Positions 10,533 to 19,807 of a stretch of 38,530 nt of DNA are shown here, one piece after another (position 1 is the first letter of the stretch; every line of letters starts with the position of its first letter). This DNA is from Flavobacteriales bacterium (lineage in GTDB: Bacteria; Bacteroidota; Bacteroidia; NS11-12g; UBA955). Both the position numbers and the translations under genes were made by a program. Location of the stretch: positions 1 through 38,530 of the forward strand of contig CANHTS010000004.1 in NCBI GenBank assembly GCA_947463435.1, in the 5' to 3' direction. The notes below the pieces were generated by a model. The model searched no databases. It was not told where the DNA came from and was given only the letters and a program-made list of their open reading frames with translations.

Positions 10533-10565
10533 AAAAGGCCCGGAGCAATCCGGGCCTTTTCTTTT
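10533..10565. terminator. Probable bidirectional terminator with GCAA (GNRA) loop
   Basis: AAAAGGCCCGGA-GCAA-TCCGGGCCTTTT, 12-bp perfect stem with A-tract and T-tract, between convergent adhesin copy 3 and aspartate kinase. Confidence 0.85.
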
Positions 10566-10660
10566 GTGCTTGATTCAACTATTGGGGCTTTCTTACCGCT
10601 TCTGATCGTAAGAACGGCTTCCCGGAAAGCTTTGCCGGTAACCTGCTCATCGCGGCCAAC

Positions 10661-11926
10661 TCAACGAATGATGTATTGGACCGTATGGGCGAGATTTTGT
10701 TCCATCAGGATTTCCCTGCCCGAAAGAATACCGCCGGTATACTGGTCGTGCTGTCGGTTGTAAACGGTCAGCAGGCTGAGGTTTTCCATTACCGACACCT
10801 GGAATCCAAGGTTGCGGAGCGCATCCATGCAGGCTTGCAGCCTTTCCGGTTGTTCGTCGGTGCAAACCGAGAAGTTCAGGGCGGAATGCTGCATCACATT
10901 GGCGTGGATACGGTGTGTGGCCATGGTGCTGAAGATGGCGCTCAGATGGTCTTCTGCAATGAAGTTGAAGTCGCCGCTGCGCACGTTCAACAAGCACTGC
11001 CGGTCTTTCACGATATAACAGGGAACTTCGAGTGGAAGGTCGTTTAGCCCTACAACCGTGCCGGGGATGGCGGGGTCTACGAACGAACGCACATAGAGCG
11101 GAATACCCGCCTGTTGCAAGGGTTGTATTGTTTTTGGGTGAATCACCGAAGCACCGTAGTAAGCGAGTTCTGTGGCGTCGGCATAGGAGATGGAAGCGAT
11201 TGGTTCCGCAAAAGGAAAACGCCGCGGATCAGCATTCATTACTCCCGGCACATCCTTCCATATAACCACTTCATCGGCTTTCAATGCCCAGGCGAAAATT
11301 GCGGCAGAGTAATCGCTGCCTTCGCGGCCAAGGGTTGTCGGCGCACCTTGCCGGGTCTTGCCGATGAAGCCCTGGGTAATGATCAGGCTTTTTTGCGCCA
11401 GCGGTGCGATCATGCGGCGCACCAGGAAACCTGTTTCATTCCACTGCACGCGGCCTTCGCGGTGCCGGTCGTCGGTGAGGATAAAGTTGCGCGCATCCAG
11501 CCAATGGTTTGGCGTTCCGGCATACAACAAGTAATTGCTGATGATGCGCGTGGAAATCAATTCGCCGTATCCAACTACGGTATCGTACAGCGCGTCGTAA
11601 TCATCGCCTTCCGCATGGGTTTCCAACAGGCATTCCAGCTCCAGGAAAAAGTTAGCAGTGTCGTTGTGAACGGGATTGAATTCATCGTCCACCAATTCGC
11701 GCGTGATTTCCAGGTGGAATTCACGCACCTCAGCCAGTATGTCGCGCGCTTCATCACTCCGCTGGTGGATAGCCCGGGTCAGCGCTTCCAGTTTGTTGGT
11801 GGTTTTGCCCATCGCACTCACGACGGTCAGGACGGGGGAGTTGCCGGCGGCTTTCAGTATCCGGCCAACATTCCGAACACTGTCTGCATCCTTCACCGAT
11901 GCACCTCCGAACTTGTATATCTTCAT
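10661..11926 (-). CDS. Aspartate kinase with C-terminal ACT-like region
   Basis: MKIYKFGGASVKDADSVRNV; TLGREGSDYSAA; WKDVPGVMNADPRRFPFAEPIASISYADATELAYYGASVIHPKT. Confidence 0.95.
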   Translation of the reverse strand: MKIYKFGGASVKDADSVRNVGRILKAAGNSPVLTVVSAMGKTTNKLEALTRAIHQRSDEARDILAEVREFHLEITRELVDDEFNPVHNDTANFFLELECLLETHAEGDDYDALYDTVVGYGELISTRIISNYLLYAGTPNHWLDARNFILTDDRHREGRVQWNETGFLVRRMIAPLAQKSLIITQGFIGKTRQGAPTTLGREGSDYSAAIFAWALKADEVVIWKDVPGVMNADPRRFPFAEPIASISYADATELAYYGASVIHPKTIQPLQQAGIPLYVRSFVDPAIPGTVVGLNDLPLEVPCYIVKDRQCLLNVRSGDFNFIAEDHLSAIFSTMATHRIHANVMQHSALNFSVCTDEQPERLQACMDALRNLGFQVSVMENLSLLTVYNRQHDQYTGGILSGREILMEQNLAHTVQYIIR

Positions 11927-11950
11927 GATTCAGGTTGCCCGGCACCTTTG

Positions 11951-11972
11951 TACCTTTGCAGCTGCAAACTTA
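11951..11972. promoter_or_regulatory. Overlapping divergent promoter-like elements around a 14-bp palindrome
   Basis: Plus strand TACCTTTGCAGC (11951-11962); minus strand TAAGTTTGCAGC (11972-11961). Both fit the Bacteroidota -7 motif TAnnTTTG. Palindrome TTTGCAGCTGCAAA at 11955-11968. Lies between divergent aspartate kinase and fbp. Confidence 0.6.
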
Positions 11973-11991
11973 CACCCCATAATCTTTCCGA

Positions 11992-13017
11992 ATGAAGCAG
12001 CAAGGAATCATTACACTCGAACAGTTCATCGTTGACCAGCAGGCCCTTTACAAAGACGCCACCGGAGCTTTCTCACGCATCTTCCGCGCCATCGAACTGG
12101 CTTCCAAACTGGTGAACCGCGATGTGCGGAAGGCCGGTCTGGCCGATATCCTGGGTGATTTTGGTTCTACCAATGTACAGGGTGAAGACCAGAAGAAACT
12201 CGATGTCATCGCCAACGATATCTTCATTCAAACCCTTTCCCGTTGTGGCGAAGTATGTGCCATCATCAGCGAAGAAATGGATGAAGCCGTTTTTGTGGAA
12301 GGCGCTGAACACGCTCCGTATATTGTCAGTATCGATCCGCTCGATGGCAGCTCCAACATCGATGTGAACGCATCCATCGGGTCTATTTTCTCTGTTTACC
12401 GCCGCAGCGATACCTCGCGCAAACCCGATGTTGCCGACTGTCTGCAGGCAGGCAAGCACCAGGCGGCCGCCGGTTATGTGATCTATGGAAGCTCTACCAT
12501 GCTCGTATACACCACCGGTTCAGGCGTGAATGGTTTTACCCTCGACGACGGTATCCAGGAATTCTGCCTTTCTCACCCCGATATGCGCATTCCGGAAGAC
12601 GGGAAGATTTTCTCTGTGAATGAAGGCAATTTTCAGGCTTTCCCTGAAGGCGTGCAGCAATATGTGAACTGGTGCAAGGAAAAGGATGCCGAAACCAAAA
12701 GGCCCTACGGTGCGCGCTATATCGGCAGCCTGATTGCCGATATCCACCGCAACCTGATCAAAGGGGGAATCTATCTTTATCCGCCGACCGCCAAAGATCC
12801 AAACGGCAAGCTGCGCCTCATGTACGAGTGTAATACGATGGCATTCATCGTGGAGCAGGCCGGCGGAGTCGCTTCAACCGGTCATGAGCGCGTGATGGAA
12901 GTATTGCCGCAGGAATTGCACCAACGCGTTCCGTTGTTCATCGGTTCGCGAAACATGGTGAGCCAGGCCGTCGAAATGTACCAGTCGGCGCTCAGGAGTG
13001 AAGCACATCCCGGATAA
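11992..13017 (+). CDS. fbp: Class I fructose-1,6-bisphosphatase
   Basis: DPLDGSSNIDVNASIGSIFSVYRR; KIFSVNEGN; RYIGSLIADIHRNLIKGGIYLYP; LRLMYECNTMAFIVEQAGG. Confidence 0.97.
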   Translation: MKQQGIITLEQFIVDQQALYKDATGAFSRIFRAIELASKLVNRDVRKAGLADILGDFGSTNVQGEDQKKLDVIANDIFIQTLSRCGEVCAIISEEMDEAVFVEGAEHAPYIVSIDPLDGSSNIDVNASIGSIFSVYRRSDTSRKPDVADCLQAGKHQAAAGYVIYGSSTMLVYTTGSGVNGFTLDDGIQEFCLSHPDMRIPEDGKIFSVNEGNFQAFPEGVQQYVNWCKEKDAETKRPYGARYIGSLIADIHRNLIKGGIYLYPPTAKDPNGKLRLMYECNTMAFIVEQAGGVASTGHERVMEVLPQELHQRVPLFIGSRNMVSQAVEMYQSALRSEAHPG

Positions 13018-13723
13018 TCTCTACACTGCGCACCTGTTTCCCGTCCAGTAAATGGAGGCGGGTGTGCTCGAGCAGGCTGTCGAATAATAGGCGCATCGGA
13101 ACTTCGCAGGGGCCGGCATTGGTCAATTCTGCAGCCCTGAGGTGGAATAATTTCAGCGCAAAACGGCATCCTGCCGGAGGAAGGAGCTTGTCGCCGGCAA
13201 TCACTTCATCAGGTCTTGCCATGCGTCCGCGGACAGGGTCGAATCCACTGGTATGATCATCCGTTTCAAAGTCGGGGATGGAGCCTTGCTGAGCCAAGGT
13301 CTGCAACAGAAACCACGAGGGGAATAATTTCCAGAACGCAGGGTCGGCATGGAGGGAATGGACATCTGCGCACAGATCGTACAATCCGGGTTCGGGTGCG
13401 TCTTCACGCAGCAGCAAGTGCAGTATTTCGGTTGAGAAGAGCAGGCATTGGGTGCGCAACAGGTCGCTGCCGGCATCGCGCGCGTCGGCATGCAACTGCA
13501 TTTCCTTCACCTTGTGCAGGGTTCCGGCGGCAGATTCGTAATACCTGATCTCCACCCTGTTCATCACCTGAGTCAACGCCGCAGAACCGCCACCTTTGGC
13601 TTTTCGCAGCCCGTGAACCATAAACGAAACCAGACCGCTTTCGCGGGTAAAGACACGCAGAACGGCGCTGTTTTCTCCGTACGGAGTGCGTTTGAGAATA
13701 AAACCTTCAGCCCTGGCAATCAC
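12992..13723 (-). CDS. recO: DNA repair protein RecO
   Basis: MIARAEGFILKRTPYGENSAVLRVFTRESGLVSFMVHGLRKAKGG...; overall RecO-like pattern and length; 3' end overlaps fbp by 26 bp. Confidence 0.88.
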   Translation of the reverse strand: MIARAEGFILKRTPYGENSAVLRVFTRESGLVSFMVHGLRKAKGGGSAALTQVMNRVEIRYYESAAGTLHKVKEMQLHADARDAGSDLLRTQCLLFSTEILHLLLREDAPEPGLYDLCADVHSLHADPAFWKLFPSWFLLQTLAQQGSIPDFETDDHTSGFDPVRGRMARPDEVIAGDKLLPPAGCRFALKLFHLRAAELTNAGPCEVPMRLLFDSLLEHTRLHLLDGKQVRSVEIIRDVLHS

Positions 13724-13739
13724 CGGCCGAATCCAGGCA

Positions 13740-14882
13740 TCAGTCTTTCAGGATATCGCGGCTGATCACCACGCGTTGCACTTCGCTCGTGCCTTCGTAG
13801 ATCTGGGTGATCTTGGCATCGCGCATCAGGCGCTCCACATGGTATTCTTTCACGTAGCCGTAACCACCGTGAACCTGAACAGCTTCCACCGTGGTTTTCA
13901 TGGCTACTTCGCTCGAGAACAATTTGGCCATTGAGCTGGCACGGGAGTAGTCGAGGTGCTGATCTTTCAACCATGCAGCCTTGAGGCAAAGCAAACGCGC
14001 AGCTTCAATTTCGGTTGCCATATCGGCCAGTTTGAAAGCGATGGCCTGGTGGTTCATGATTTCAGTGCCAAACGCCTTGCGCTCCTTTGAATACTTAAGT
14101 GCCAGTTCGTAAGCACCGCTGGCAATGCCGAGTGCCTGTGCGGCAATACCGATACGACCGCCGGTGAGGGTCTTCATGGCGAATTTGAAGCCGAAACCAT
14201 CTTCTCCGATGCGGTTTTCCTTGGGCACCGTTACATCCTGGAACATGATGCTATGGGTGTCGCTGCCGCGGATACCGAGTTTGTCTTCTTTCTTTCCGAC
14301 GGTTACACCGGGAGAGTTTTTTTCTACGATCAGGGCATTGATGCCTTTATGGCCCTTGGCTACATCGGTTTGAGCCATCACCAGATACACGCTGGCGCTG
14401 TTCCCGTTGGTGATCCAGTTTTTGGTGCCATTGAGCAGGTAATGGTCGCCTTTATCTTCTGCGATGGTGCGCTGTGAAGTGGCGTCGCTACCGGCTTCGG
14501 GTTCGCTGAGCAGGAAAGCGCCAATGATTTCGCCTTTGGCCAGCGGAACCAGGTATTTCTGTTTCTGTTCCTCGTTGCCGAAAGTTTCAAGGCCCCAGCA
14601 TACCAGGCTGTTGTTTACGCTCATGACAACGCTGCAGGAAGCATCGATTTTAGAGATTTCTTCCATGGCGAGCACGTAACTGATCGTATCCATGCCAGAC
14701 CCACCGTATTTGGGGTCAACCATCATACCCATGAATCCCAGTTCGCCGAGCTTCTTGATTTGTTCGGCCGGGAATTTCTGGTGCTCATCGCGTTCGATAA
14801 CGCCGGGGAGCAATTCAGTCTGGGCAAAGTCGCGTGCGGCCTGTTGTACGGCCAGATGTTCTTCGGTGAGTTGGAACTGCAT
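13740..14882 (-). CDS. Acyl-CoA dehydrogenase
   Basis: AFLLSEPEAGSDATSQRT; NGTKNWITNG; GIRGSDTHSIMFQDV; RKAFG; VQVHGGYGYVKEYHVERLMRDAKITQIYEGTSEVQRVVISRDIL. Confidence 0.97.
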   Translation of the reverse strand: MQFQLTEEHLAVQQAARDFAQTELLPGVIERDEHQKFPAEQIKKLGELGFMGMMVDPKYGGSGMDTISYVLAMEEISKIDASCSVVMSVNNSLVCWGLETFGNEEQKQKYLVPLAKGEIIGAFLLSEPEAGSDATSQRTIAEDKGDHYLLNGTKNWITNGNSASVYLVMAQTDVAKGHKGINALIVEKNSPGVTVGKKEDKLGIRGSDTHSIMFQDVTVPKENRIGEDGFGFKFAMKTLTGGRIGIAAQALGIASGAYELALKYSKERKAFGTEIMNHQAIAFKLADMATEIEAARLLCLKAAWLKDQHLDYSRASSMAKLFSSEVAMKTTVEAVQVHGGYGYVKEYHVERLMRDAKITQIYEGTSEVQRVVISRDILKD

Positions 14883-15028
14883 ATTCAGCTACAGGTTAAC
14901 AAGTGCGCGAAATTAGTGTTTTAGAAAGGATTTGCGGGGGGAATCATCAAGAATGGCGGACCGCAGCGAACCTTTGTTTCTTTTCGTGCGTTTCCTCGCT
15001 GTAGTTGTACTTTTGCAGCGGAAACACA

Positions 15029-15358
15029 ATGGGTAAGATTACTTTCCGATTTGAACAAAAGGACCGCGCCGAACAGCAGTTCGACATAGAGGCCGGTGAG
15101 AGCATACTCGAAGTGGCGCTGGACAATGATATCCAGCTCAACCACAACTGCGGTGGCGTTTGCGGATGCAGTACCTGCCATGTGTACATTGAGCAGGGCG
15201 AAGACTTGTTGCCGGAAATGAGCGACAGGGAGGAAGATTACGTAGACCGAGCCCGCAACCCTCGCTACAACAGCCGTCTGGCCTGCCAATGCAAGCTGGA
15301 AGAAGAAGGAGACATTGTTGTAACCATACCAGACCAGAGCGGTATCATCGGTCATTGA
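15029..15358 (+). CDS. fdx: Adrenodoxin-type 2Fe-2S ferredoxin
   Basis: ATG at 15029 gives MGKITFRFEQ...; cluster ligands CGGVCGCSTCHVYI...RLACQC. The track start at 15005 is a TTG upstream. TACTTTTGCAGC motif at 15008-15019. Confidence 0.92.
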   Translation: MGKITFRFEQKDRAEQQFDIEAGESILEVALDNDIQLNHNCGGVCGCSTCHVYIEQGEDLLPEMSDREEDYVDRARNPRYNSRLACQCKLEEEGDIVVTIPDQSGIIGH

Positions 15359-15372
15359 TAAATGGAAGAAAT

Positions 15373-15612
15373 ATGAATATGCACGAACCTCCGATACAGT
15401 GGACCGATTTTGAAGACATTGCCATGAAGCTTTACGAGCGCTTCGGTCAGACTTTCGATGAAAGCCGGATTTACCGTATCCGTTTTACCGAGCTGCTCGA
15501 CTGGGTGATAGAAATACCCAATTTCGCCGGAAAGAAAGAAGAATGCAACGAGGGTTACCTCGAAATGATTCAGGCCCAATGGGTTTATGAATGGCGGGAT
15601 AATAACCGCTGA
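15373..15612 (+). CDS. iscX: Fe-S cluster assembly protein IscX
   Basis: MNMHEPPIQWTDFEDIAMKLYERF...RIYRIRFTELLDWVIEIPNF...CNEGYLEMIQAQWVYEWRD matches the IscX pattern; directly follows the ferredoxin. Confidence 0.88.
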   Translation: MNMHEPPIQWTDFEDIAMKLYERFGQTFDESRIYRIRFTELLDWVIEIPNFAGKKEECNEGYLEMIQAQWVYEWRDNNR

Positions 15613-15832
15613 TTTTTAATAAGAATTAGCGTTGTTTAGGTGGTTTTTTAGTAGATGTATTCACATTTCTTTGTGCTAAACATCGCGATACCTGCATTTT
15701 TGATTCGATATTCAGGTTGTGAATCGGATTTGAAATACTTCTAACAGCGTGTTGAATCATGGATGATGCTTCGATAAGCGGCAAATGCCCGAAGTGGCCC
15801 GGACCTGATAACTCCAGATCGACTAAAAGCGC

Positions 15833-16477
15833 ATGGCTTCCTTCGTGAATGCAATCAACTTTCAACACGTCTTGCTGGTAGATGACCACGAGATTGTCAG
15901 GTTCGGTGTTAACCAGATGCTTCACCAGCGCTGGCCCCACCTGGACATACGTCAGGCACCCTCGCTTTACGTTGCCATGCAGCTTTTGGAGGAGTTCCCG
16001 GCGGATATTGTGATTTCTGACTTGAAATTCACGGGTATCCCGGTTGCCGATTCCGTATCGCGGATATGGGCCATGGCGCGCACGCGGTCGGTCGTTATAT
16101 TTTCTATGTTTCCGGCCGCAATGGTATCCATCCATTTTCGACACCCCAACGTGCTGGCTGCCATTTGCAAGGCAGAAGGGATGGACCGGCTATACAATGT
16201 GCTGGACGAAATCTATTCGGGCAAATGGAAGCGGCCCGAAACGGAATCTGCTTCACTGAAAGCGGGTTCTGTTGCCCGGCTCAGCGCCCGGGAACGCGAT
16301 GTTGCCCTGGCCATAGCCTCCGGAAAATCCAACCACATGATTTGTGAGGAATTGGGGCTGAAACCCAGTACCATTTCCACCTATAAAACGAGGGTATTCG
16401 AGAAGATGGGCGTGAACAATGAAGCTGACCTGATTCGGATGATTGAATTCATTCCTGCAGAAACCAGCGAGGGCTGA
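15833..16477 (+). CDS. NarL/FixJ-family response regulator (receiver + LuxR HTH)
   Basis: VLLVDDHEIVRFGVNQML; ADIVISDLKF; HTH LSARERDVALAIASGKSNHMICEELGLKPSTISTYKTRVFEKMGVNNEADLIRM. Confidence 0.93.
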   Translation: MASFVNAINFQHVLLVDDHEIVRFGVNQMLHQRWPHLDIRQAPSLYVAMQLLEEFPADIVISDLKFTGIPVADSVSRIWAMARTRSVVIFSMFPAAMVSIHFRHPNVLAAICKAEGMDRLYNVLDEIYSGKWKRPETESASLKAGSVARLSARERDVALAIASGKSNHMICEELGLKPSTISTYKTRVFEKMGVNNEADLIRMIEFIPAETSEG

Positions 16478-16501
16478 AGCCTTGGGCACGGTGGTTTAAG
16501 C

Positions 16502-19500
16502 TTACAGCGGGAGATGCAGGGAAAAGGTGCTCCCTGATGCATCGTTCCGATACGTCAGTCGTCCGTTGAGCATCCGGGTAAACCGGAGTATTAGATTCAA
16601 TCCGATTTCGTCTGCAGCAGTAGCTTGCAAGACCCATTCCCCTTCTCCTGCATTTTTGGAGCCGTAGATTTGGAGGATATCGTCTGGAAGACCGCTGCCG
16701 GAATCCTCCACCTGAACCAATAAGCCGGCACCGACCTGGCAGACTTTCAGGTGTATCCTGCCTCCGGGAGTATACTTGTTGCTGTTGTCCAACAGGTTGC
16801 GCAGGATGGATTTGAAGATGCCGGCATGGGTTTCCATGTGTAAATCGGGTGTATCGCTTAGGATTTCGGCGCCCAGTACATTCGTCCCGCTTTCGATAAT
16901 GGGTTGGTAGAAACGCACTACATCTTCCACAAGGGCGGCTACGTGCAGTTTTTTGAACGGCAGTCGGCCATCCAGCGGGCGTTTCAGCCACAGGTTGAAA
17001 TCGGTAGCAAGCAGATACAGGTCTTTGATGGTAGTGGCAAAAAGATTGAAAGTCGAAAAATACTGCGGCGCTTCGGCCCGCAAACGCCTGTTAAAGCGAT
17101 AGGCACTCTCGGTCAGAAACATGAGCGGTGATCTTACGTCGTGTAGCAATACCGCATTCATTTTTTCCCTGGTTTCATAGGCTTCGGTTACTTCGCGGCG
17201 CGAAGCTTCAAGATCGAGCAAGGCAGTGCGCAATTCATGGGTACGCTGATTTACTTGAAAAGTAAGTTCCGCCTTGCGTTTAAGCAGTTTTAGGGTTCGT
17301 ACTTTTAGTAAAACCAGCGCCAAGAAAACAATGCTGCAAACCGTGCTGAGTCTGAACCAGAGCGTGTTGTACCAATAAGGCGGAATGTGGATATTCAGGG
17401 TTTTGAGCACTCCGTTGATGCTGCGCAATTCAAGTTTATAGTCACCGGGTGGCAGTTTGAAGGGCCCGATGGTGTAGTTTTCAGGGATAGGCCTCCATAT
17501 CGGAAAGGCTGGCGAAATGCGGTAGCTCAATGCACCTTCAGCAATGAATGGCTGTAAAGTTTTAATGCGGACTGATACGAAGGAATAGTCAGGCGAAAGA
17601 TCGAGTGAACCGGCGTCGTTGATGGTATCCTTGCCGGAAATGATTGCTACCAGACACAGTTTGTGATTTTTTGCCTGAACATGCGTGTTTCGCGGTACTT
17701 TGAGCAAACCCTGATTGGAAGGGAAGAAGTAGTAGGGAAGATTGTTGACAGATTCCTGGGGATAGTTGCCCCCGTTTAATTCCCTTGCCGGAAGATGCAG
17801 GCCGCATTCCAGCTTGTTATGAATGTTGCCTATTCGTCCATTTGCGTCGCAAGCCAGAATAAAAATCGCCCTGTTAGTTACCAGCCATAATTTGCTGTAA
17901 ACAGGATCGTAGCGCAGGCTGATGGTTGCGAGGCTCCAATCGTACGGATCAGTGAAAGCAGGTGTCTGGGTATCCGGATTCAAACCGCTGAGGATGCCAC
18001 TGCCATAGGTCGCCCATATCCAGGTTTTGCCAATTTTTACTGCGTCGCGAACGGCCAATGTCTTCAGGATATGTGCCTTAATATGAAAATTTCGATCGAC
18101 CAGATAGGCTCCGTTTTGGCTCAACAGCCAGGCATCTTCTCCGTCGCGTCGCATATTGAAAAAACTCAGTGCCCCGCTTATCCGGGTACAAAGAACACTG
18201 CTTCCCTTGTCGAAATCGACCTTGTGAATTTTGTCTGAACTGCAGGCATATACCTGCCCATGCAACTCGAAAAACAGGTCGTAACGATCTTTGCTGCCCG
18301 GCAAACGCTTGGTTTTGCCATCCTTCAAGCGGTAGGCAATAATTCCTGCATCGTCGTGCATCCAGACAATTCCACGGCTGTCGGAAAGTATCGGATGCCC
18401 TATGGACGGTGTTGAAAGCAAACGTCGGACATGCTGCTCGGCCGTATCCATCGACAACAACCCGCCGCTTGGTATGAGCAATTGGGTGTCGTGGGAATGC
18501 GTATAGGAATAGATGAAAACAGCACCTCTTAACTGGAGTTTATTGCCATTCAACAAGGTGGCAGGGGTGAAGCTGAGCCGCAGCAATCCATGATCGTAGG
18601 TTCCGAGCATGAAACTGTTTCGGCTTACCGGAAGTGCGCAGTATACCTCTTCTTTTGAGTATGGATATAAATCGGGGACTTCACGGAGGGTCCCGCTGGC
18701 AAGGTCGCAAACAAACAAGCCCTTTCCGCTGGTGAAGACTACAAGGGTGTCGGTGAACCATAGAAAGCATGGATTGTCGTCGATGGGTTTCAAAATCGAA
18801 CCAGCGGGACCATTGAATCGCAACTTTTCCTTGTTGCATTCCAGTAGATACGGGCCATACCTGGCAATAACAGGATAGTCATTCTTGGTTCCGGCTGGTG
18901 TTCCGGGCGCATGATACCAGTCGTCGTCCACGCAAAATGCGGTAAGCTTTCCGTTGTAAGCGATTTGCTTGGCTACAATATCCGATTTCACCTCGTCCGG
19001 TAGTTGCCAGTCGCGCCGGTTTATTTTCCAGGCTTGGCCGGCATAACCAACAAAAGCGGAATCAGGGTGGGAAGTGAATTCTTGGATGCGCCCATTGTTG
19101 TGCAGCGCAACCAAGCCGCTATAAGCATCCATCAACAGAATCTGGTTGTTGTCGCGGCGCCTGTACATCGATTTGTGTCGGTCTGTCCGCAGGCCCGGAC
19201 TGTTTTTACGCAGGAATACACGGGTATCAATGCCATCGGTTTGCAGGAGACCGAAGCTGGATGCGAGCCAAAGTTCGCCGTTGGTATCGGCCTGGATACC
19301 CAGAATAGAGTTTTGAAGCAGATGCCGGTTGATATTCGATTCAGCCTGAATCAGGTAATGGCGATCAACTACTTGTTGTCCGAAAATGTCTGAAGCACAT
19401 GCAATCCATAGACATACCGGCCATAATGCAGGCTGAATAAGGCGCCCTGTAATGCAATTCAGGGTATTCAGTAAGAATAGGGTGTTCTTTGGTTTGAATA

Positions 19501-19549
19501 TCCTTCTTTGGGCTTGACTGTTTGCCGTTGAACTGTTTGGATTACACAT
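16502..19549 (-). CDS. Periplasmic two-component-propeller / Y_Y_Y-type sensor histidine kinase
   Basis: Propeller-like blades (NSILGIQADTNGELWLASSFGLLQTDG; SDSRGIVWMHDDAGI), Y_Y_Y-like domain (LPPGDYKLELRSINGV), one TM segment, H box VLLHDVRSPLMFL, N box LRNLLDNSNKYTPGG, G1 VEDSGSGLPDDI. Start placed at ATG 19549 (MCNPNSST...); the upstream extension to 19774 has unlikely composition. Confidence 0.85.
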   Translation of the reverse strand: MCNPNSSTANSQAQRRIFKPKNTLFLLNTLNCITGRLIQPALWPVCLWIACASDIFGQQVVDRHYLIQAESNINRHLLQNSILGIQADTNGELWLASSFGLLQTDGIDTRVFLRKNSPGLRTDRHKSMYRRRDNNQILLMDAYSGLVALHNNGRIQEFTSHPDSAFVGYAGQAWKINRRDWQLPDEVKSDIVAKQIAYNGKLTAFCVDDDWYHAPGTPAGTKNDYPVIARYGPYLLECNKEKLRFNGPAGSILKPIDDNPCFLWFTDTLVVFTSGKGLFVCDLASGTLREVPDLYPYSKEEVYCALPVSRNSFMLGTYDHGLLRLSFTPATLLNGNKLQLRGAVFIYSYTHSHDTQLLIPSGGLLSMDTAEQHVRRLLSTPSIGHPILSDSRGIVWMHDDAGIIAYRLKDGKTKRLPGSKDRYDLFFELHGQVYACSSDKIHKVDFDKGSSVLCTRISGALSFFNMRRDGEDAWLLSQNGAYLVDRNFHIKAHILKTLAVRDAVKIGKTWIWATYGSGILSGLNPDTQTPAFTDPYDWSLATISLRYDPVYSKLWLVTNRAIFILACDANGRIGNIHNKLECGLHLPARELNGGNYPQESVNNLPYYFFPSNQGLLKVPRNTHVQAKNHKLCLVAIISGKDTINDAGSLDLSPDYSFVSVRIKTLQPFIAEGALSYRISPAFPIWRPIPENYTIGPFKLPPGDYKLELRSINGVLKTLNIHIPPYWYNTLWFRLSTVCSIVFLALVLLKVRTLKLLKRKAELTFQVNQRTHELRTALLDLEASRREVTEAYETREKMNAVLLHDVRSPLMFLTESAYRFNRRLRAEAPQYFSTFNLFATTIKDLYLLATDFNLWLKRPLDGRLPFKKLHVAALVEDVVRFYQPIIESGTNVLGAEILSDTPDLHMETHAGIFKSILRNLLDNSNKYTPGGRIHLKVCQVGAGLLVQVEDSGSGLPDDILQIYGSKNAGEGEWVLQATAADEIGLNLILRFTRMLNGRLTYRNDASGSTFSLHLPL

Positions 19550-19807
19550 ATTTGAAGCGCTGTAAGGCTTCGGCTTTGCAGCAAGTGAGGGGTTAAATAC
19601 CGGATTGTGAATCCAATAGGGGGGAGTCCATCCGGGAGCAAAGGCTCGCTGAGAAGCGGGCTTTTTCTTTGTTGGACGAGGCGAGGCAGCGCGTTTTCTT
19701 TTGCCACCTGCACCCATAGAACAAGTTATACTTCTGATTTTTGTTATCGGCAGGGCAGTGGTGTGTTTGAACATTCCACTGCCCTGTATCTCAGCCGAGC
19801 GTCCCGA

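Noticed and set aside
11114-11995. 293-aa plus-strand ORF opposite aspartate kinase
   Set aside because: Antisense to a confidently identified enzyme; no recognisable domain.
19550-19774. First 75 residues of the 1,090-aa propeller-kinase ORF
   Set aside because: Basic, low-complexity composition overlapping hairpin/tRNA-like sequence; a better ATG is at 19549.
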